Origin: Antennarius striatus
Taxonomy: Eukaryota; Chordata; Actinopteri; Lophiiformes; Antennariidae
Reading direction: 5' to 3'
Length of the DNA stretch: 64,000 bases
Assembly: GCF_040054535.1 (NCBI RefSeq)
Contig: NC_090780.1
Span: 9,824,501-9,888,500, forward strand
Position numbers and translations under genes: made by a program. Positions 9,913 to 22,200 of the stretch are shown here, in pieces (position 1 is the stretch's first letter; every line of letters begins with the position of its first letter). Under the pieces are notes generated by a model. The model was given only the letters and a program-made list of their open reading frames with translations, did no database searches and was not told where the DNA came from.

Positions 9913-12900
9913 ACACACAGACAGTAGTTAATGGATAATACTTTACCTTTCATCCTGAGGTTGGTTCTCTTTGCTGCAGATGGTTCTGATAAGTTTCTCC
10001 AGATCTTTATGGGAGTTATCCAGCTGCTGCTTTAGGGAGCGTATCTGATAGGTTGAGGAAAAGAATGGTTGTTGTTGGGCGTTGTGTATCTGCAAATGTT
10101 TTAATGTCACTAGGGCAGTGCCTGTTCAAGACAAATACACTAAACTCTGAACCTGCATCACTGAGAGGACAGTTGACCCCCTAATGACCTCAAGTTTATC
10201 ACATGATCGGTTTTAGAAAAGGCGTCTAATCTCATTTATTGATTACACTAAAGATTCCTATTTTCTTACACAATTGATGTCATTATTACTTTAACAGGCT
10301 TAGTCACAATTAAATTAGAATTAGAATTATTATTATAGTAAACCAATTATAGTATATTAAGTATTTTACTTAAAAAAATATAATGACTAAATTTTCACAA
10401 CAGTGTTATGTTATGATCTCATCAGTAATAGACCCATTTTGTCAGATGACGCATCAGAAAATGTGTGACTTCTCTTTGCCTGTGGTGGAAAATGCCACTC
10501 CCTAAATCCAGTGATCTGTCGAATGCAAGTTTGAACTACTGGCTCAGATCATGTCTCCAGCTGCTGTGATATCACCAAATAATCCTCTCTCACATGAGAG
10601 GATTATTTGGTGATTCACATATTTCTGTTGGCTTCTCCTTCTTATCTGTGTGGCTCTAACTGGAGATGAGTTGAGCTCTACCCTGTTGTCCAGTTACGAC
10701 ACGTGTGTAATAGATATTGAACGCAGCAGCTGATTCTTCAGGTATGTCAATATTGACTTTATTAAACCCAATTTACACCAAATTCCATACTGCACCCCCC
10801 TTTGGTCTCCAATAATTTACTGACAAAATGTGAAGTAGAGATTGAAAGAAAAGTTTTCAGGTATTATCAGAACAGACCAACAGACAGACAGACAGTAGGC
10901 AGACAGAAACCCAGACAGACGGAGAGACAGACAGACAACACCCTGATGACACTGACTCACACACCTCTGACTCCTTCTTCCAAAGACATCTCGACTGACT
11001 GCTGAGTTTCGCTCTCAAATCTCTGCAGACGTCGTTGATCTGCGTCAGGTCACATGACTGGGAGTGGAAACACAACAGGATCATTCACCATTTTATCTGT
11101 GTACGTTTTACTCAATTGTGTTGTTGAACCTTTGCTTTCTGATCTCGTTCTGTTTGGGTCAAAAGCAGGAGGTCCTCTGATGTAAGGTTCAGTAGTTTGT
11201 ACAGTGTCACTTACTTCTGCTGAGTCAGTTCCACAGTCGGCCTGAAGTGGCGAGGTCTGCCGCTGCTGCTCGTCTGACTGTTGCTGAAGCGCCGACCCCA
11301 ACCTGTCCTCCTCCCTCTGCTGGAATACAATCTTATTTTATCTATCTAAATGTTTATTTAACATTTCATAATGACACAGACACTAAAACTTCAGGTACTT
11401 AATTTGATTTGTAATCTGAAAATAATCCATATATTTGAAAAAGTTTACTCAGATTTTCAATAGAGAATAAATACCATGCATTGCATCACATTTTTGTACA
11501 TAATGCTTGATTTATTTCATTTATTGAAATATCTCCACTTTTATTTTTGTTGTTTCCTCTCAGAATTATTTTTACAGACAGCCAGTATTCCAACAAAAGA
11601 TTATAAACAACGTCACTCTAAGTCTACAAATATTACAGCATTTCATCTGAATTTTCTTTTATCAACAGACTTCCAGGCTGTTCTTTTTTTTAATTTTATG
11701 TTGGACTGGTGGTTCAATGTCAGCTCTGACATTGGACAGTAAAAAAAAAAATCTAACTTTGGTGCATCATTCTGAAGGCCAACAATAAAGAAAGCAGGAG
11801 AAAAGACCTGGGGTGCACTAAAATATACAAGTAATAATAAAACTCTGAAGCTGCTTATTGATTACTGTATATTTTATTGATTTATTTTTGATATCTTAAC
11901 CAACAATTTGAAACTAAATATTTGTCATTTCACTTATTTTTGTCCAGTATTTCAGTAGAAGTACTTGCTGTCATTTATGAGCTGTTGACCTCAATAATGG
12001 TGGCCCAGAAGTTGGAATTCTGGGAATGTGACATCAGCTAAATGGGAGAACAAACTGCTCAGGGATCGGCAGAGTGGGACTTACTTCAGATGACTTGTGA
12101 GCTTGGTCGGCCTGAATCTGCTGCGTGAGGCGCTCCCGCTCAGCCTGATGCTCCCCTGGGGGCGACTCCCTCTGCTCCACGCTTTCCTGCAGACACTCCA
12201 CCTGAGGGAAACACACACATAATATCACAGGCCGCAAATAATTTTCATCACTGAATAATTTGCTGATATATTATTTTGATTAATGTATGAGTTGTTTGGT
12301 CAAAACAAAACCCAAACATAGTTTACTGTAGGAAACAAATCGGTAGGGTTAAAGTTAGGGTTAGGGTACAAATAGTTGTAGTGGGAGTAGTAATAATACC
12401 ATGAAAGAGAGGAAGAGCACTAGCACTATGTAAAATGAATTACAGATTGAAAACACATTGAGCTTCATGGCTGACCTGATGAAGTGTCAGATAAATATGA
12501 CAACACACTAATAGCGGTGCACTAAAATTAAAACTGTCATTGCAGAAAGCTGAGACAAAAATGAATTTTGACATTTATGGGATGGATTGTGCATCATTAG
12601 TACAGTGAAGATATAACAACTTCCTGTTTCAGAGTGAAGATGTCACAATTTGCCACACTTCTATATCCAGTTACAACTATCACTGTTTTGTTTTCTAATG
12701 CTATGATGAGGCAGATGGAAACACATCAACTGAGGGTCATTGCACTGGTATGTCTCAGCAACATAAATAATCAGTGGTAATTTTATTGATGTTTGAAATT
12801 TTATGAAAAAAAAAAATCTACATGGAATTATTCATTCATTCATCTCCTTGATTGACACGACCGTCTTATCTTTAGCCGCTAGTCTGAAACGCAGGTCATG

Positions 12901-15900
12901 GGTAATGCTGGAACCAATCCCAGCCGACTTTGGTTGTATTAGAATATTTTACTGACAAATAAAATTACATCAGCAGATCTCTCACCGTCTGCTGCAGGGA
13001 CCGTTTTTCAGCGTCCAGGGTGCAAACCCTCTTCCTCAAGGCTCTTATCTCAAGGTCCAGGCGATCGTTCATCTCTTTGGCCTTTCGCAGTTCCACCATT
13101 TCTTTTTCAAGGAAGTCGCATAATGCACTCATCAGACTGATAATATTACATGTTTAAAGGCTTTCACAGTGACCATTGGAATGTTCCCTATGGAGTATTC
13201 TAAAACACAGCAATAAGAAAATGCAAACACTGCCAACACACTAACGCAGCACATCATCCTCTCTGTCGTACACCAGAACCCACCCCCACTCACCGGTCCG
13301 CTCCACCTGATTTCAGTAAGTTCATTTTTTACTTGTCAGGTCTCTGAGTCTGTTCTTTGGCTCCAAGATCAAACTAAGCAGCAATAGTGCGAGACATGCG
13401 ATACTGATGCACTTGTTTGTTTGATTGTTTTTTTGACACTGAAAATACACAAATAAAGACACAGGACACAAGAAAACATATTTAAAAGCCTGCATCTCAC
13501 CATATTTCTTCAGTTTTTCTACTTCCTGTCTGAGATGCTCTACTTCCTCCTGTGCAGCCTGTAGCTCAGGTTCTACAAAAACAGATGTTTGAAGTCTGCA
13601 TATGTATTATAGGAACATTAGTAACGTATTATTTGTAATGTATTTTCCTTGTAAAGCAAAGTTTCTCACAGTAGTGACCACCTCGATTAAATTATAAATG
13701 ACAAAAGGAGGCGCTGTAATTGTGACGATGACAGGCCATTACCATGAGAAATCTCCTTCCCTCACCATAAGCTCTTTGGGTCAGATGAGCCGACTCCAGC
13801 TCGTCTGTCAAACGCCGGATCTCGTTGTGGGCCATGGCCAGCCGGCGGGATCCCTCCTCCAGGTCCCTCTCCAGACGAGAACACTCCCTCTCCATTTTGC
13901 TCGCTTGTCCAGCTAAATGCCTGGCGTCAGACTACAGAGAGAAGGAAAGAGCAGCTTACTAAATGAACAATAGCAAAACAAGTCCTACATTGTAAAGACA
14001 ACAACTGGATGAACACATGCAAGAAGAGACAAGAAACCTTAAAGAGGCGGACTGGAGGAAAACATATTACTGGTGGAGGATCTTGAATTTCATCAGCCCT
14101 GCAAAGTTCTCTACATGTTTCCGATATAAAAGCTTAAAAATACTGGATTTTAAATAATAAATTGTGCAGTCAGTTGTAACTGATTGTGTCATATACTAAA
14201 ACAGACATAGTATGACATTAATATTTGTTAGGAAGAATGTAAAACTATTAATGGCGATAAAATAACATACAGGAATACATGCATGTTTGCTCTGTGAAGC
14301 TTTGTGGAGTCCAAAGAGTCTCTTCCAGGGGCTCTGGCCGTAACGTGGCGACCCCTTGTGGGGAAACTGGAAAAATATCAGAACACAGAGGCAATAACAA
14401 ATTGTCTTCACACAGAAAAAACAAACACACAAGAGAGATATCCTTATACCCACTAAAGAAATCAGAGACATTTTAGAATGTCCATGTGAGACGGGCTGAT
14501 GGTAAATATGAATAAAGGGGAAGAAAGCATTAAGTCCTGAGTTAATGCCCACAGGCATTAATGTGTGTGACTGGTTGATGTCTTTGGTGTAACCTGGTGA
14601 TAAACTGGTGAGTTGTCCAGAGCCCTCCTCGTGTCCCACATCAAGACAGGACAACCTAATTCCACATGTCTCTGATGCATTAATCACCATTTAATGGTGA
14701 TAATTCCAGAAAGTAAACGAAAAGAATCTTAGTTTAGGATGTTTACTTTAACCTGATGCTCATTGGTGTTCAGTATTTGGTCTTCCATCGCCAGCCGGCT
14801 GGCTGCATGTCCGTCCACCGCCAGCTGGTCAGTAACAACAGTGGTTTCCAGTAAGGCAGCTCTCTCCACTAGAAGGTAGGCAACCTGCTCGCTGGGGCTG
14901 CTGTGGATCAGCTCTGTCAGACCCTGCTGGTACAGCATCTTCGCCACCTCACTTATCTGAGAGTCTATCAAACAGGAAATTACAGCATATTAGGATGTAA
15001 CTTGGGCAGTGTTCTCTCTGGGTTCTCCGGCTTCCTCCCACCTCCAAAAACATGCACTTCAGGTTAACTGACCGTTCCAAATTGCCTGTAGGAGTAAGTG
15101 TGTGTGTGTGTTTGTCTGTGTTTCTGTGTGTCTCTGCGGTGCACTGGCATTATGCTCGGTATTTCCCCCGCCTCACGCCCTCAGTCAGCTTGGATAAGCC
15201 ACCACGGTGGATGAAGCGGTAGATGAATGAATGAATAAATGAATGAGTGTTCAACAGTTCAGATAGCTCAAGTTAAATGTACACATCCAAGCATTTTTAA
15301 TACATGAGGAAGGATTGGAAAGACAAGGAGAAAGTGGACAATTTGGCAATCCAGCAGAGCAACACATTCACATACTGACATTCACTATGGATCATCGAAG
15401 TCCAGGAGCAAATAGATCCTGTGAGACTTTCTCAAAAACTGTTCATGTGTGTTTGATACACAGGTAAGAATGACTGACCTTGAAGGGATATTAGCCGCTG
15501 CAGCTGATCCTTCAGCTGATCGTTCTCATCCTGAATCTCCCGAGCCAAAACATCTTTGTGCTCCGTAAAGAGTCGAATCTGCTCCAAGGACTTCCGTACC
15601 TTTCAGACAGACAATAAACTAAAGTCCTACTGACTACGAGACTCAGACTCACTTTGTGTTGCTCTTCACTACATCATTTCACTGGATGTTGATACCTCAC
15701 CTCTGTCATCTCTGAGAAGTGTTGTGATCGCTGGGTGTCCAGGTCCCATGTCACACTGCTCAGACGGCTTCTTGTGCACTGGAGGGCGCGCCATAGTAAA
15801 GACAACCGAGCCTCCTGAGGGGACCCTGGAGCGAGACCCTCCTCTTTAAACCACATGGCAATCTGCTCCAACTCCTTCTAGAGACAGATGTGGACATGGC

Positions 15901-17176
15901 CCTCAGAAAGTTAAAGTCACATGTTAAAGCTTTCCAATCTTTAAATTAGCACAACATAATTTAGCCTTCATGGAAATGACATAACAACAGGATAATACAA
16001 AAGATAATACAGCCAAATGGTGAAAAATATTGTAATCTTGAGAATAAAGTAAAATTTCAACATTATTTTTATATTTAGAAAAAAGTCTCCATATTATTCA
16101 TATTATAAATTTGCAATTCTATGGGGAAAAAATAATTTCACAAGAATATTCCGAAAGTCAATCACTCTAATAGTATTATAAGTTTATGCTTTATTATGAA
16201 TCTTCACTTGTCTGTTATGAATTTATTCCAGCAATATTATATTTATCCTCATAAAAAAATATGCCTTTTCTTTTGAAATTATGTATCCTTGTCATGTTGT
16301 TTTTTTCTGCAGTAAAATTGTGAATTTGTTCTTTGAATAACAAAGAATGTCTTATCTTGTATATTTACAAATATATTCTTATAATTTTTTCTTGTAAAAT
16401 CACAACGCTACTCTTTGTCATATTATGCTTTTGTATTAGTCTTGTGATTGAAGATTTTGTTTCTTGCAAAATTAAGATTTAAAATGGTTTTAGTATTATT
16501 TATTTAATGACATTTCCTCGTAATGTCAACTTCATAATACGACTACAAATTGTGGAACTAAGCTTTATCATTGAATGCACCCTAACCCTGGACGACAATG
16601 AGAAGACTTCATGTACAGTACTACAGTATGTGGGGTTTTTATTTGTTTGCTTTTGTTTTGTTTTGTTTTGTTTTGTTTTGTTTTGTTTTGTTTTGTTTTG
16701 TTTTGGACAGATTTTGGGGAACAGCTGTTCCCACTAAACTGCTTCATCCCACGTTCACCCTCTGCGATGACGTCACAGTTTGAGCGGCCACAGTTCCGAT
16801 CCACACAACTGTGTTTAAACTCTGACATCCGATTCGTTCACTCAGACGAACTGCAGCGGAATGTGTACTTCATGGGGCGTCGGAGATCAGAACACTTCAA
16901 GTGTTTCTCTTTGATAGAATGCTGCGTTGACAACACACAGGAGCCACTGAATGTAACAACAGTCAGAAGATGTTCAGATAAAACCTGTTCGTTACTTTAA
17001 GATGAATAAACGTGACCAGTAGTATAGGTTAAACTAATCCTGTCGGCATGTTTTGCAGCAATAAAGTGACTATGTTTGAATATTTAACCTTCACTAACTC
17101 GATTTTATATCTTTGGCGGCTGTAAAAGAACTAAACTGAAGAGTTAGAAGGTGTTCGGTACCTCTGGAGGATCCAT
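6509..17176 (-). CDS. ccdc30: Coiled-coil protein, CCDC30-like, multi-exon (minus strand)
   Basis: Minus-strand exons joined by splice sites and phase: 17176-17162 (start, MDPPE), 15877-15701, 15599-15479, 14964-14753, 13931-13766, 13572-13501, 13306-13294 (candidate 13-nt microexon), 13136-12986, 12201-12085, 11319-11215, 11057-10965, 10044-9947, 8122-8010, 7836-7695, 6950-6814, 6662-6509 (stop). All joins keep frame except 9947 to 8122, where one more small exon with length 1 modulo 3 must be missing. The product, roughly 620 residues, is rich in E, K, Q and L heptads: RLERDLEEGSRRLAMAHNEI, LLHQLNEEEQNKKDSKL, MENKKLRKIL. The N-terminal part carries SSPSEQVAYLLVERAALLE. No signal peptide or membrane segment is seen, so a cytoplasmic or cytoskeletal coiled coil is expected. 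The CCDC30 name rests on the general match and on human PPCS-CCDC30 adjacency; ppcs lies 20 kb away here. Another coiled-coil family is possible. Confidence 0.68.
8810..8990 (+). mobile_element. Degraded SINE body in an intron
   Basis: The order of CCCTCTGGGTTCCACC, CAGGCTTCCTCCCACAGTC and TAATGTGTGTGTGTGG matches the middle of the intact SINEs at 36953 and 47204, but with many substitutions and no head or tail. It is an old copy inside the coiled-coil gene. Confidence 0.45.
9850..9919. repeat. (CA)n microsatellite
   Basis: About 34 CA units with two CG interruptions near the 3' end, just downstream (on the minus strand) of the donor of the coiled-coil gene exon at 9947-10044. Confidence 0.95.
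10572..10613. repeat. Perfect inverted repeat, 18-bp arms
   Basis: Arms TCACCAAATAATCCTCTC (10572-10589) and its exact complement (10596-10613) separated by 6 nt. It lies in an intron of the coiled-coil gene. Confidence 0.95.
15010..15240 (+). mobile_element. 5'-truncated tRNA-SINE copy
   Basis: Matches the 3' two-thirds of the SINEs at 36953 and 47204 from GGGTTCTCCGGCTTCCTCCC through CCCGCCTCACGCCCT to a GAATGAATGAAT tail. The tRNA head is absent and the sequence has diverged, so it is older than the other two. It lies in an intron of the coiled-coil gene. Confidence 0.8.
16651..16705. repeat. (TTTTG)n pentanucleotide array
   Basis: Eleven TTTTG units. Reading frames through it on both strands give CFVLF or KQNKT repeats and are artefacts. 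Confidence 0.97.
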
Positions 17177-17480
17177 TTGTGCCGTGGCGTGAAGCTCTCA
17201 ACAATCCCATTATATAGCAGCGATCATTCTCACAAAGCAAACAGCTCTGAGGGTTAATCTGTAGAGTGAGGGCACTGGTCAAACACACACAACACACAAT
17301 ACACATACACACAACTCAAACTTAAAGTTTGCTCTAAGACACAAGCGGACACACTCGGCGATAGAGTTGAAGTCTCCACGGAGTCTGAGTGCAGGAATGT
17401 GCAGCAGAAAATAACGGTCTGCGGCTTTAGCGAGAGCTGCTGGAATGTCCGTGGGTCAGTGAAGGCGTCTTGAGCGTCAC
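17177..17480 (-). promoter_or_regulatory. Presumed promoter/5' UTR region of the coiled-coil gene
   Basis: Sequence upstream (minus strand) of the MDPPE start at 17176. The stretch 17330-17480 is richer in GC and CpG than the surrounding introns. No TATA box was recognised. The assignment is from position only. Confidence 0.35.
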
Positions 17481-17643
17481 CTTGGAGGAGATCAGAGTAC
17501 GTAGAACAAACTTCTGGACAAACTGGAACTCTGTGTAAAAACCAGTCTTCTTCTGATTCTACTCTATTCTATTGTCCACAACTTTGCACTTTTCTTCTAC
17601 TGACACCTAAAAGTTAATATTTTGCATGTGAAATGTATTAAGA

Positions 17644-17724
<81 letters not shown>
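17644..17724. repeat. (AAT)n microsatellite
   Basis: A pure trinucleotide array of about 27 units, between the coiled-coil gene and the EMP3-like gene. Confidence 0.97.
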
Positions 17725-17725
<1 letters not shown>

Positions 17726-18640
17726 TCTTAAGATAATGTCTTTATATGACTATAAATAAAGTCGTTTCCATTAGCTCCCCCTTGGGTGACTCCTACTATT
17801 CAATGCAAATGTAACTGTTCAGCTTAATGTTGAGTAAATTTTAAATATTTTCTCCACAGATGTTTATTGGTAAATGAAAGAGGTACTGTATTAGTCACAT
17901 ATAGAGGTGGGCCAACATTGTTCCTTCAGTTGCTGGGTAGTTGTTTGTATGTCATGCAGCCTAGAGTAAACAAATGACAACATATCTGTGTCATGTTGAT
18001 GTTTTTTACTTTACAACATGCATTGCTTTTGTATTGTTCCTCTCTGAATGGAACGATCCTTTTATATTTTACTTTTAATGTAATTTTGGTGTAGCTGAAA
18101 TGTAACCCTGTTGATTTTTTCCCCCCTTTTTGCATTAAACAGTGTGTCCTTGATCTTGGGTGGTCTGACACTTCCTGCACATTTACAGTGAGATGTGGTC
18201 AGTTATCAGTCCTTATTTCCTGCATATCAATCACCGCAGTCTGGAAGTTCTGGTGCTGGTGTTGCTGTGGTCTTCTAGCCAAGCTGCACAGTTTGAAGTA
18301 CATCATGAGTACATGTGCAGAGCAGACACAAAACTGTGGCTTCAATGATCCAACCCAGCTTGCACTGCATTGTTAGTTATGACAAGAATGATGTGACGGA
18401 GGGACTTTGTACATTAGAGCCTGAATGATGGGACAAAGCACGCTCAACCCCGTCACATTTTGTTCCAAAATTTATGATCACTGGATGTCTGCCGTGAAGT
18501 TCTGAGGAAAAAGTGGGTTTTTGTCGGTGCAGAGGAATGCAATTTGTGGTCCATACCACAGTTTTGAGCAGGAGGGCAGGGAAAGTTTTGAGGAAATGGG
18601 TGTTGTGAACTCCTCCTATATCTAAGTCACATTCCTTTTT
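17725..18640. other. Intergenic spacer, no gene seen
   Basis: AT-rich sequence with short open frames on both strands that show no recognisable protein or splice pattern. It lies between the divergent starts of the coiled-coil gene (minus) and the EMP3-like gene (plus). Confidence 0.5.
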
Positions 18641-18654
18641 TGTATCCTTGCCTC

Positions 18655-21600
18655 CAAGCTTTTGGAACTACAACGCCCGCAAGGACAGCCGGAGCACAGA
18701 GGGAGGGAAAAGACAATCACTGAAGGATACAGACGTGAAGCTGAAGGGTAAGGACCTTCTTTAATCTGTTTTGTTTATGTTGGATTCATCACAAATACGC
18801 CTCATTCTCTATTTTCACACTCATATAGTTTGTTTGTACATTTGGAGATGTCCGTCCACAATGATATGCTTGTGATGTCTGCCGTGATCGTTTTACTTCT
18901 GCGTGTGCCAGGTAACCCACACAGTAAAGTAAACCAGATGTGCTGCTATGTAATCAAGCACATGCCTCCCTGAATGGTCCACAATCTAATGGCAGCGGTG
19001 ATTTCCCTCTATGGGCAGAGCTGGGTGGGAGAGACAAACATGTGCACCTCCTAACAGCAACCATTTAGCATCTAACGGTGTGAAAAAGGGTGCAGAGTTT
19101 GTCCAGCCAGGCAGCGGTTCCTGTCTGAGCTCAGAAACAGATGCATCACACGAATCATTTTGATATTTTTAAACTAGATGAGAGACACAAACTACATGTC
19201 ACTTGTGTTCTGTCTAGTTTTACTACTACAAAAGCCGTGCTTTAGGAGAATATGTGTTAGGCAACATTGCAAATGATGTATTTCTGTATTTTAGCAACTG
19301 TATCTGAGGGAACTGAAACCAAATTACTGAATAAACTGACTTCCCTCTTCTACTTGCATTCTTGCCTATATTTCTATGATTGAGAAATTGACTCCACTGC
19401 CTAAAATAAAATCAAATGAGTCATTCGTCACTTTTTTTTTTTGACAGAGAGGCTCTTTCTCAACAACGTTGATGTGAACCGCTGGGGTCTGTGCTCGAAA
19501 CACTTTACATTGTGATTTATTCCTAAGAATGATGATGGGATGTCCTCGTTTGTACTGTTGGTATGAAGTCTGTGCCCTGATTCGTGTAACCGTTTATCGC
19601 TGTAGACAGACGAGGTTTCAGACTAACAGTTGTTTACAGTGAGCTGGTGGTCTGACGGACTCCTCAGAGGCTGGAAGGTTCTGGAGGGAACTCCCCTCCA
19701 TCTGGCTTGTTTCTGGTTTGACGAATGGACAGAGATTGTCAATGCAGATATTGGGCTGTCTGATGAAAGGGCCAAGAGTTTCCTCGAGAGGCAGACAGAG
19801 AATTCATTGTTTCCGGCACTTCCATCACACTTTGTCATCCACAAGCAGGGCTGGACGGTCTCCATGACGACAGAGCTGATTGGTTTCACATGGAAGCGCC
19901 GCTTCACACAAAATGATTTGACCTATTTGCCTCCCCTGACCTGACGTGATCCTATAACATACCTACAGGACAGAAGACTCCTCCATCACAACCAAGCAGA
20001 CATGGTCCTCCTGCTCGTCTCCCTAACAGTGCTGCATCTGGTTACCTTGGTGATGCTCCTCATCGCCACCCTGGAGAAGGTGGGACAAACTGTCAGCTGG
20101 TGTCCTGACCTGCAGTTGTCATCCATGTGGACGCTGGAGTGATTTATCACTGTGAATTCCCTTTTTGTTTGTTTGTTTGTTCCTTCCTTCTTTTCTTCCT
20201 TCCTTCTTTTCTTCCTTCCTTCTTTCTTCCCTCCCTCCCTCCCTCCCTCCCTCCATCCTTCCTTCCTTCCTTCCTTCCTTCCTTCCTTCCTTCCTTCCTT
20301 CCTTCCGTCCTTCCTTCCTTCTTTCCTTCCTGCCTTCCTTCCTTCCTTCCTTTCTTCATTCCTTCCATCCTTCATTCCCTCCTTCCTTCCTGTCTTCCTT
20401 CCTTCCATCCTTCCTTCCTTCCTTCCTTATTTCTTTCTTTCCTTCCTTCCTTCCTTCCTTCCTTCCTTCCTTCCTTCCTTCCTTCCTTCCTTTCTTCATT
20501 CCTTCCTTCCTTTCTTTCTTCCTTCCTTCCTTCCTTCCTTTCTTCCTTCCTTCCTTTCTTCATTCCTTCCATCCTTCATTCCCTCCTTCCTTCCTGTCTT
20601 CCTTCCTTCCGTCCTTCCTTCCTTCCTTCCTTATTTCTTTCTTTCCTTCCTTCCTTCCTGTCTTCCTTCCTTTCTTCATTCCTTCCCTCCTTCCTTCCTT
20701 CCTTCCTTCCTTCCTTCCTTCCTTCCTTCCTTCCTTCCTTCCTTCCTTCCTTCCTTTCTTCATTCCTTCCTTCCTTTCTTTCTTCCTTCCTTCCTTCCTT
20801 CCTTCCTTCCTTCCTTCCTTCCTTCCTTCCTTCCCTCCTCTCTTCCCTCCTTCCTTCCTGTCTTCCTTCCTTCTTCCTTCTTTCTCTCCTGCAGTCCTGG
20901 TGGATTTGGACAGAATCTGAGATCACAGACCTCTGGTATAACTGTTTCCATGATAACGCTACCGACACCTGGTTGTGTGCCACTACCAATGAAAACGGTA
21001 ACAATGTTTATTTACTTGCTTGCTTGTTTACATGTGAATGCTGGTTTGTTTATTTACTTGTCATATTTTGTATGTTTGTATTTTTCTAACTGACTCTTTT
21101 AGCCTTGCTCGTGTCTGTCCTCCCTCATCATCTCACCTTCTCCTCCAGACTGGCTGCAGTCTGTTCAGGCTCTGATGATCCTCTCCGTGGTTTTCTCCTC
21201 CATCTCCTTCCTATTTTTTCTGGGCCAACTGCTCACCTTGTCCAAAGGAGGAATCTTCTACTTCACGGGCATCTGCCAGGCCTTTGCAGGTATCGGCGGA
21301 ATAATTCTTAGCCATGTAAAGTGATGACAAAGCCTGAATCTATTTATATACAACAATACAAAAACCTAACTACATCTCGACAGGACTCATGTCCATTAAT
21401 CTGCAGAAGGAAACTGTCCCCATAAAACATTAATTACAGCATTATTTTTTAATCAAATTTCACTGAATTACTCAAAATTACAACTGTTGGTGATTAATTT
21501 GTAAAGATTTTATTGTTGAACCAATGGTCCAGTTTCAAGAAAGTTGATTTGCTTTGGTCTTTTTAGTGGCATTGGCTGATAACAAGGTAAATAAAAAGCA

Positions 21601-22200
21601 ATGTCAGTTCTATTCTTTCAGTACATAATTAAGTAAATGTTTAGGGTGGAAGTCCAGCATAAAAGGACAATATCAGACTGTTCTAATAAATGAATCTATT
21701 TTCTTTTGCAGGTTTGACAACTTTTGCTGCTTGCCTCATCTTCACCTTCCACAGGAAGGAGATCTTGAATGATTCCAAAGATGACAGCAGAGGACGCTTT
21801 GGCTACTGTTTCATTGTTGCGTGGTTGTGCGTCCCTCTTCTCCTTATCAGTGCCGTGTTGTACGTCCACTTACGCAAGAGACAGTAACAAAAGACACAGG
21901 ATGAACAACCTGTTCTTAAGCAGGTGGTGCGCTCCAGTCAGCTTTATTTTATGATGGCATCTCTGACATGTCGTTGTCAGTCAAGTGAAGAGTTATGAAA
22001 CTCATTGAAGTCATTCAGTCATGCTGTAATATATAAAACTCATGAATGTGTCATAAGCACGTGAATGATTAGGGATTAAGAACGTGTAACCTGCTCTGAT
22101 TATTGTTTACTAGTGATTTCTTTTTACATACAAATGTGTTATTCAAATGACTGTTTTCATATTTCACCTGTTTTTGTTTTTACTTATTAAAGAAGGACGA
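18655..22200 (+). CDS. emp3: EMP3-like epithelial membrane protein (PMP22/EMP/claudin superfamily), 5 exons
   Basis: A noncoding first exon probably ends at 18747 (donor GTAAGG). The start exon is 19969-20079 with ATG at 20002; coding then continues in 20895-20997, 21149-21289 and 21712-21887 (TAA), with consistent phases. The product is 165 residues; human EMP3 has 163. Four membrane segments are readable: residues about 2-22 ([20 protein letters not shown]), 66-88, 100-118 and 140-158. The first extracellular loop holds the family motif W-x-C-x-C in degenerate form (LWYNCFHDN...WLCAT) with likely N-glycosylation at NAT. SWW after the first segment, FGYCF and the LRKR C-terminus favour EMP3; [12 protein letters not shown] also resembles PMP22. 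An ATTAAA signal lies at 22186-22191. Members act in plasma-membrane organisation and cell-cell contact. The exact EMP paralogue is less certain than the family. The next gene is in the same orientation. Confidence 0.88.
20165..20890. repeat. Very long (CTTC)n polypyrimidine array
   Basis: About 725 bp of CTTC/CCTT repeats on the + strand, with CCCT, CATT and TTTC variants, filling most of the 815-bp intron (20080-20894) of the EMP3-like gene. A larger unit is duplicated inside it: the variant pattern starting at 20351 returns at 20555. All long frames across it (PSFLPS repeats on one strand, EGRKEGRK on the other) are artefacts. Confidence 0.97.

Noticed and set aside
12346-12368. Telomere-like TTAGGGTTAGGG
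   Set aside because: Only two units with a degenerate third; too short to be an interstitial telomere tract.
19630-19944. 104-codon + frame just upstream of the EMP3-like start exon, with an overlapping 94-codon - frame
   Set aside because: No recognisable domain, no splice signals that would join it to the gene, and it lies in the intron before the start exon.
20127-21093. Long open frames (up to 320 codons) of PSFLPS repeats on + and EGRKEGRK on -
   Set aside because: They are translations of the CTTC array inside an intron; present in several frames and on both strands, as expected for a tetranucleotide repeat without stops.
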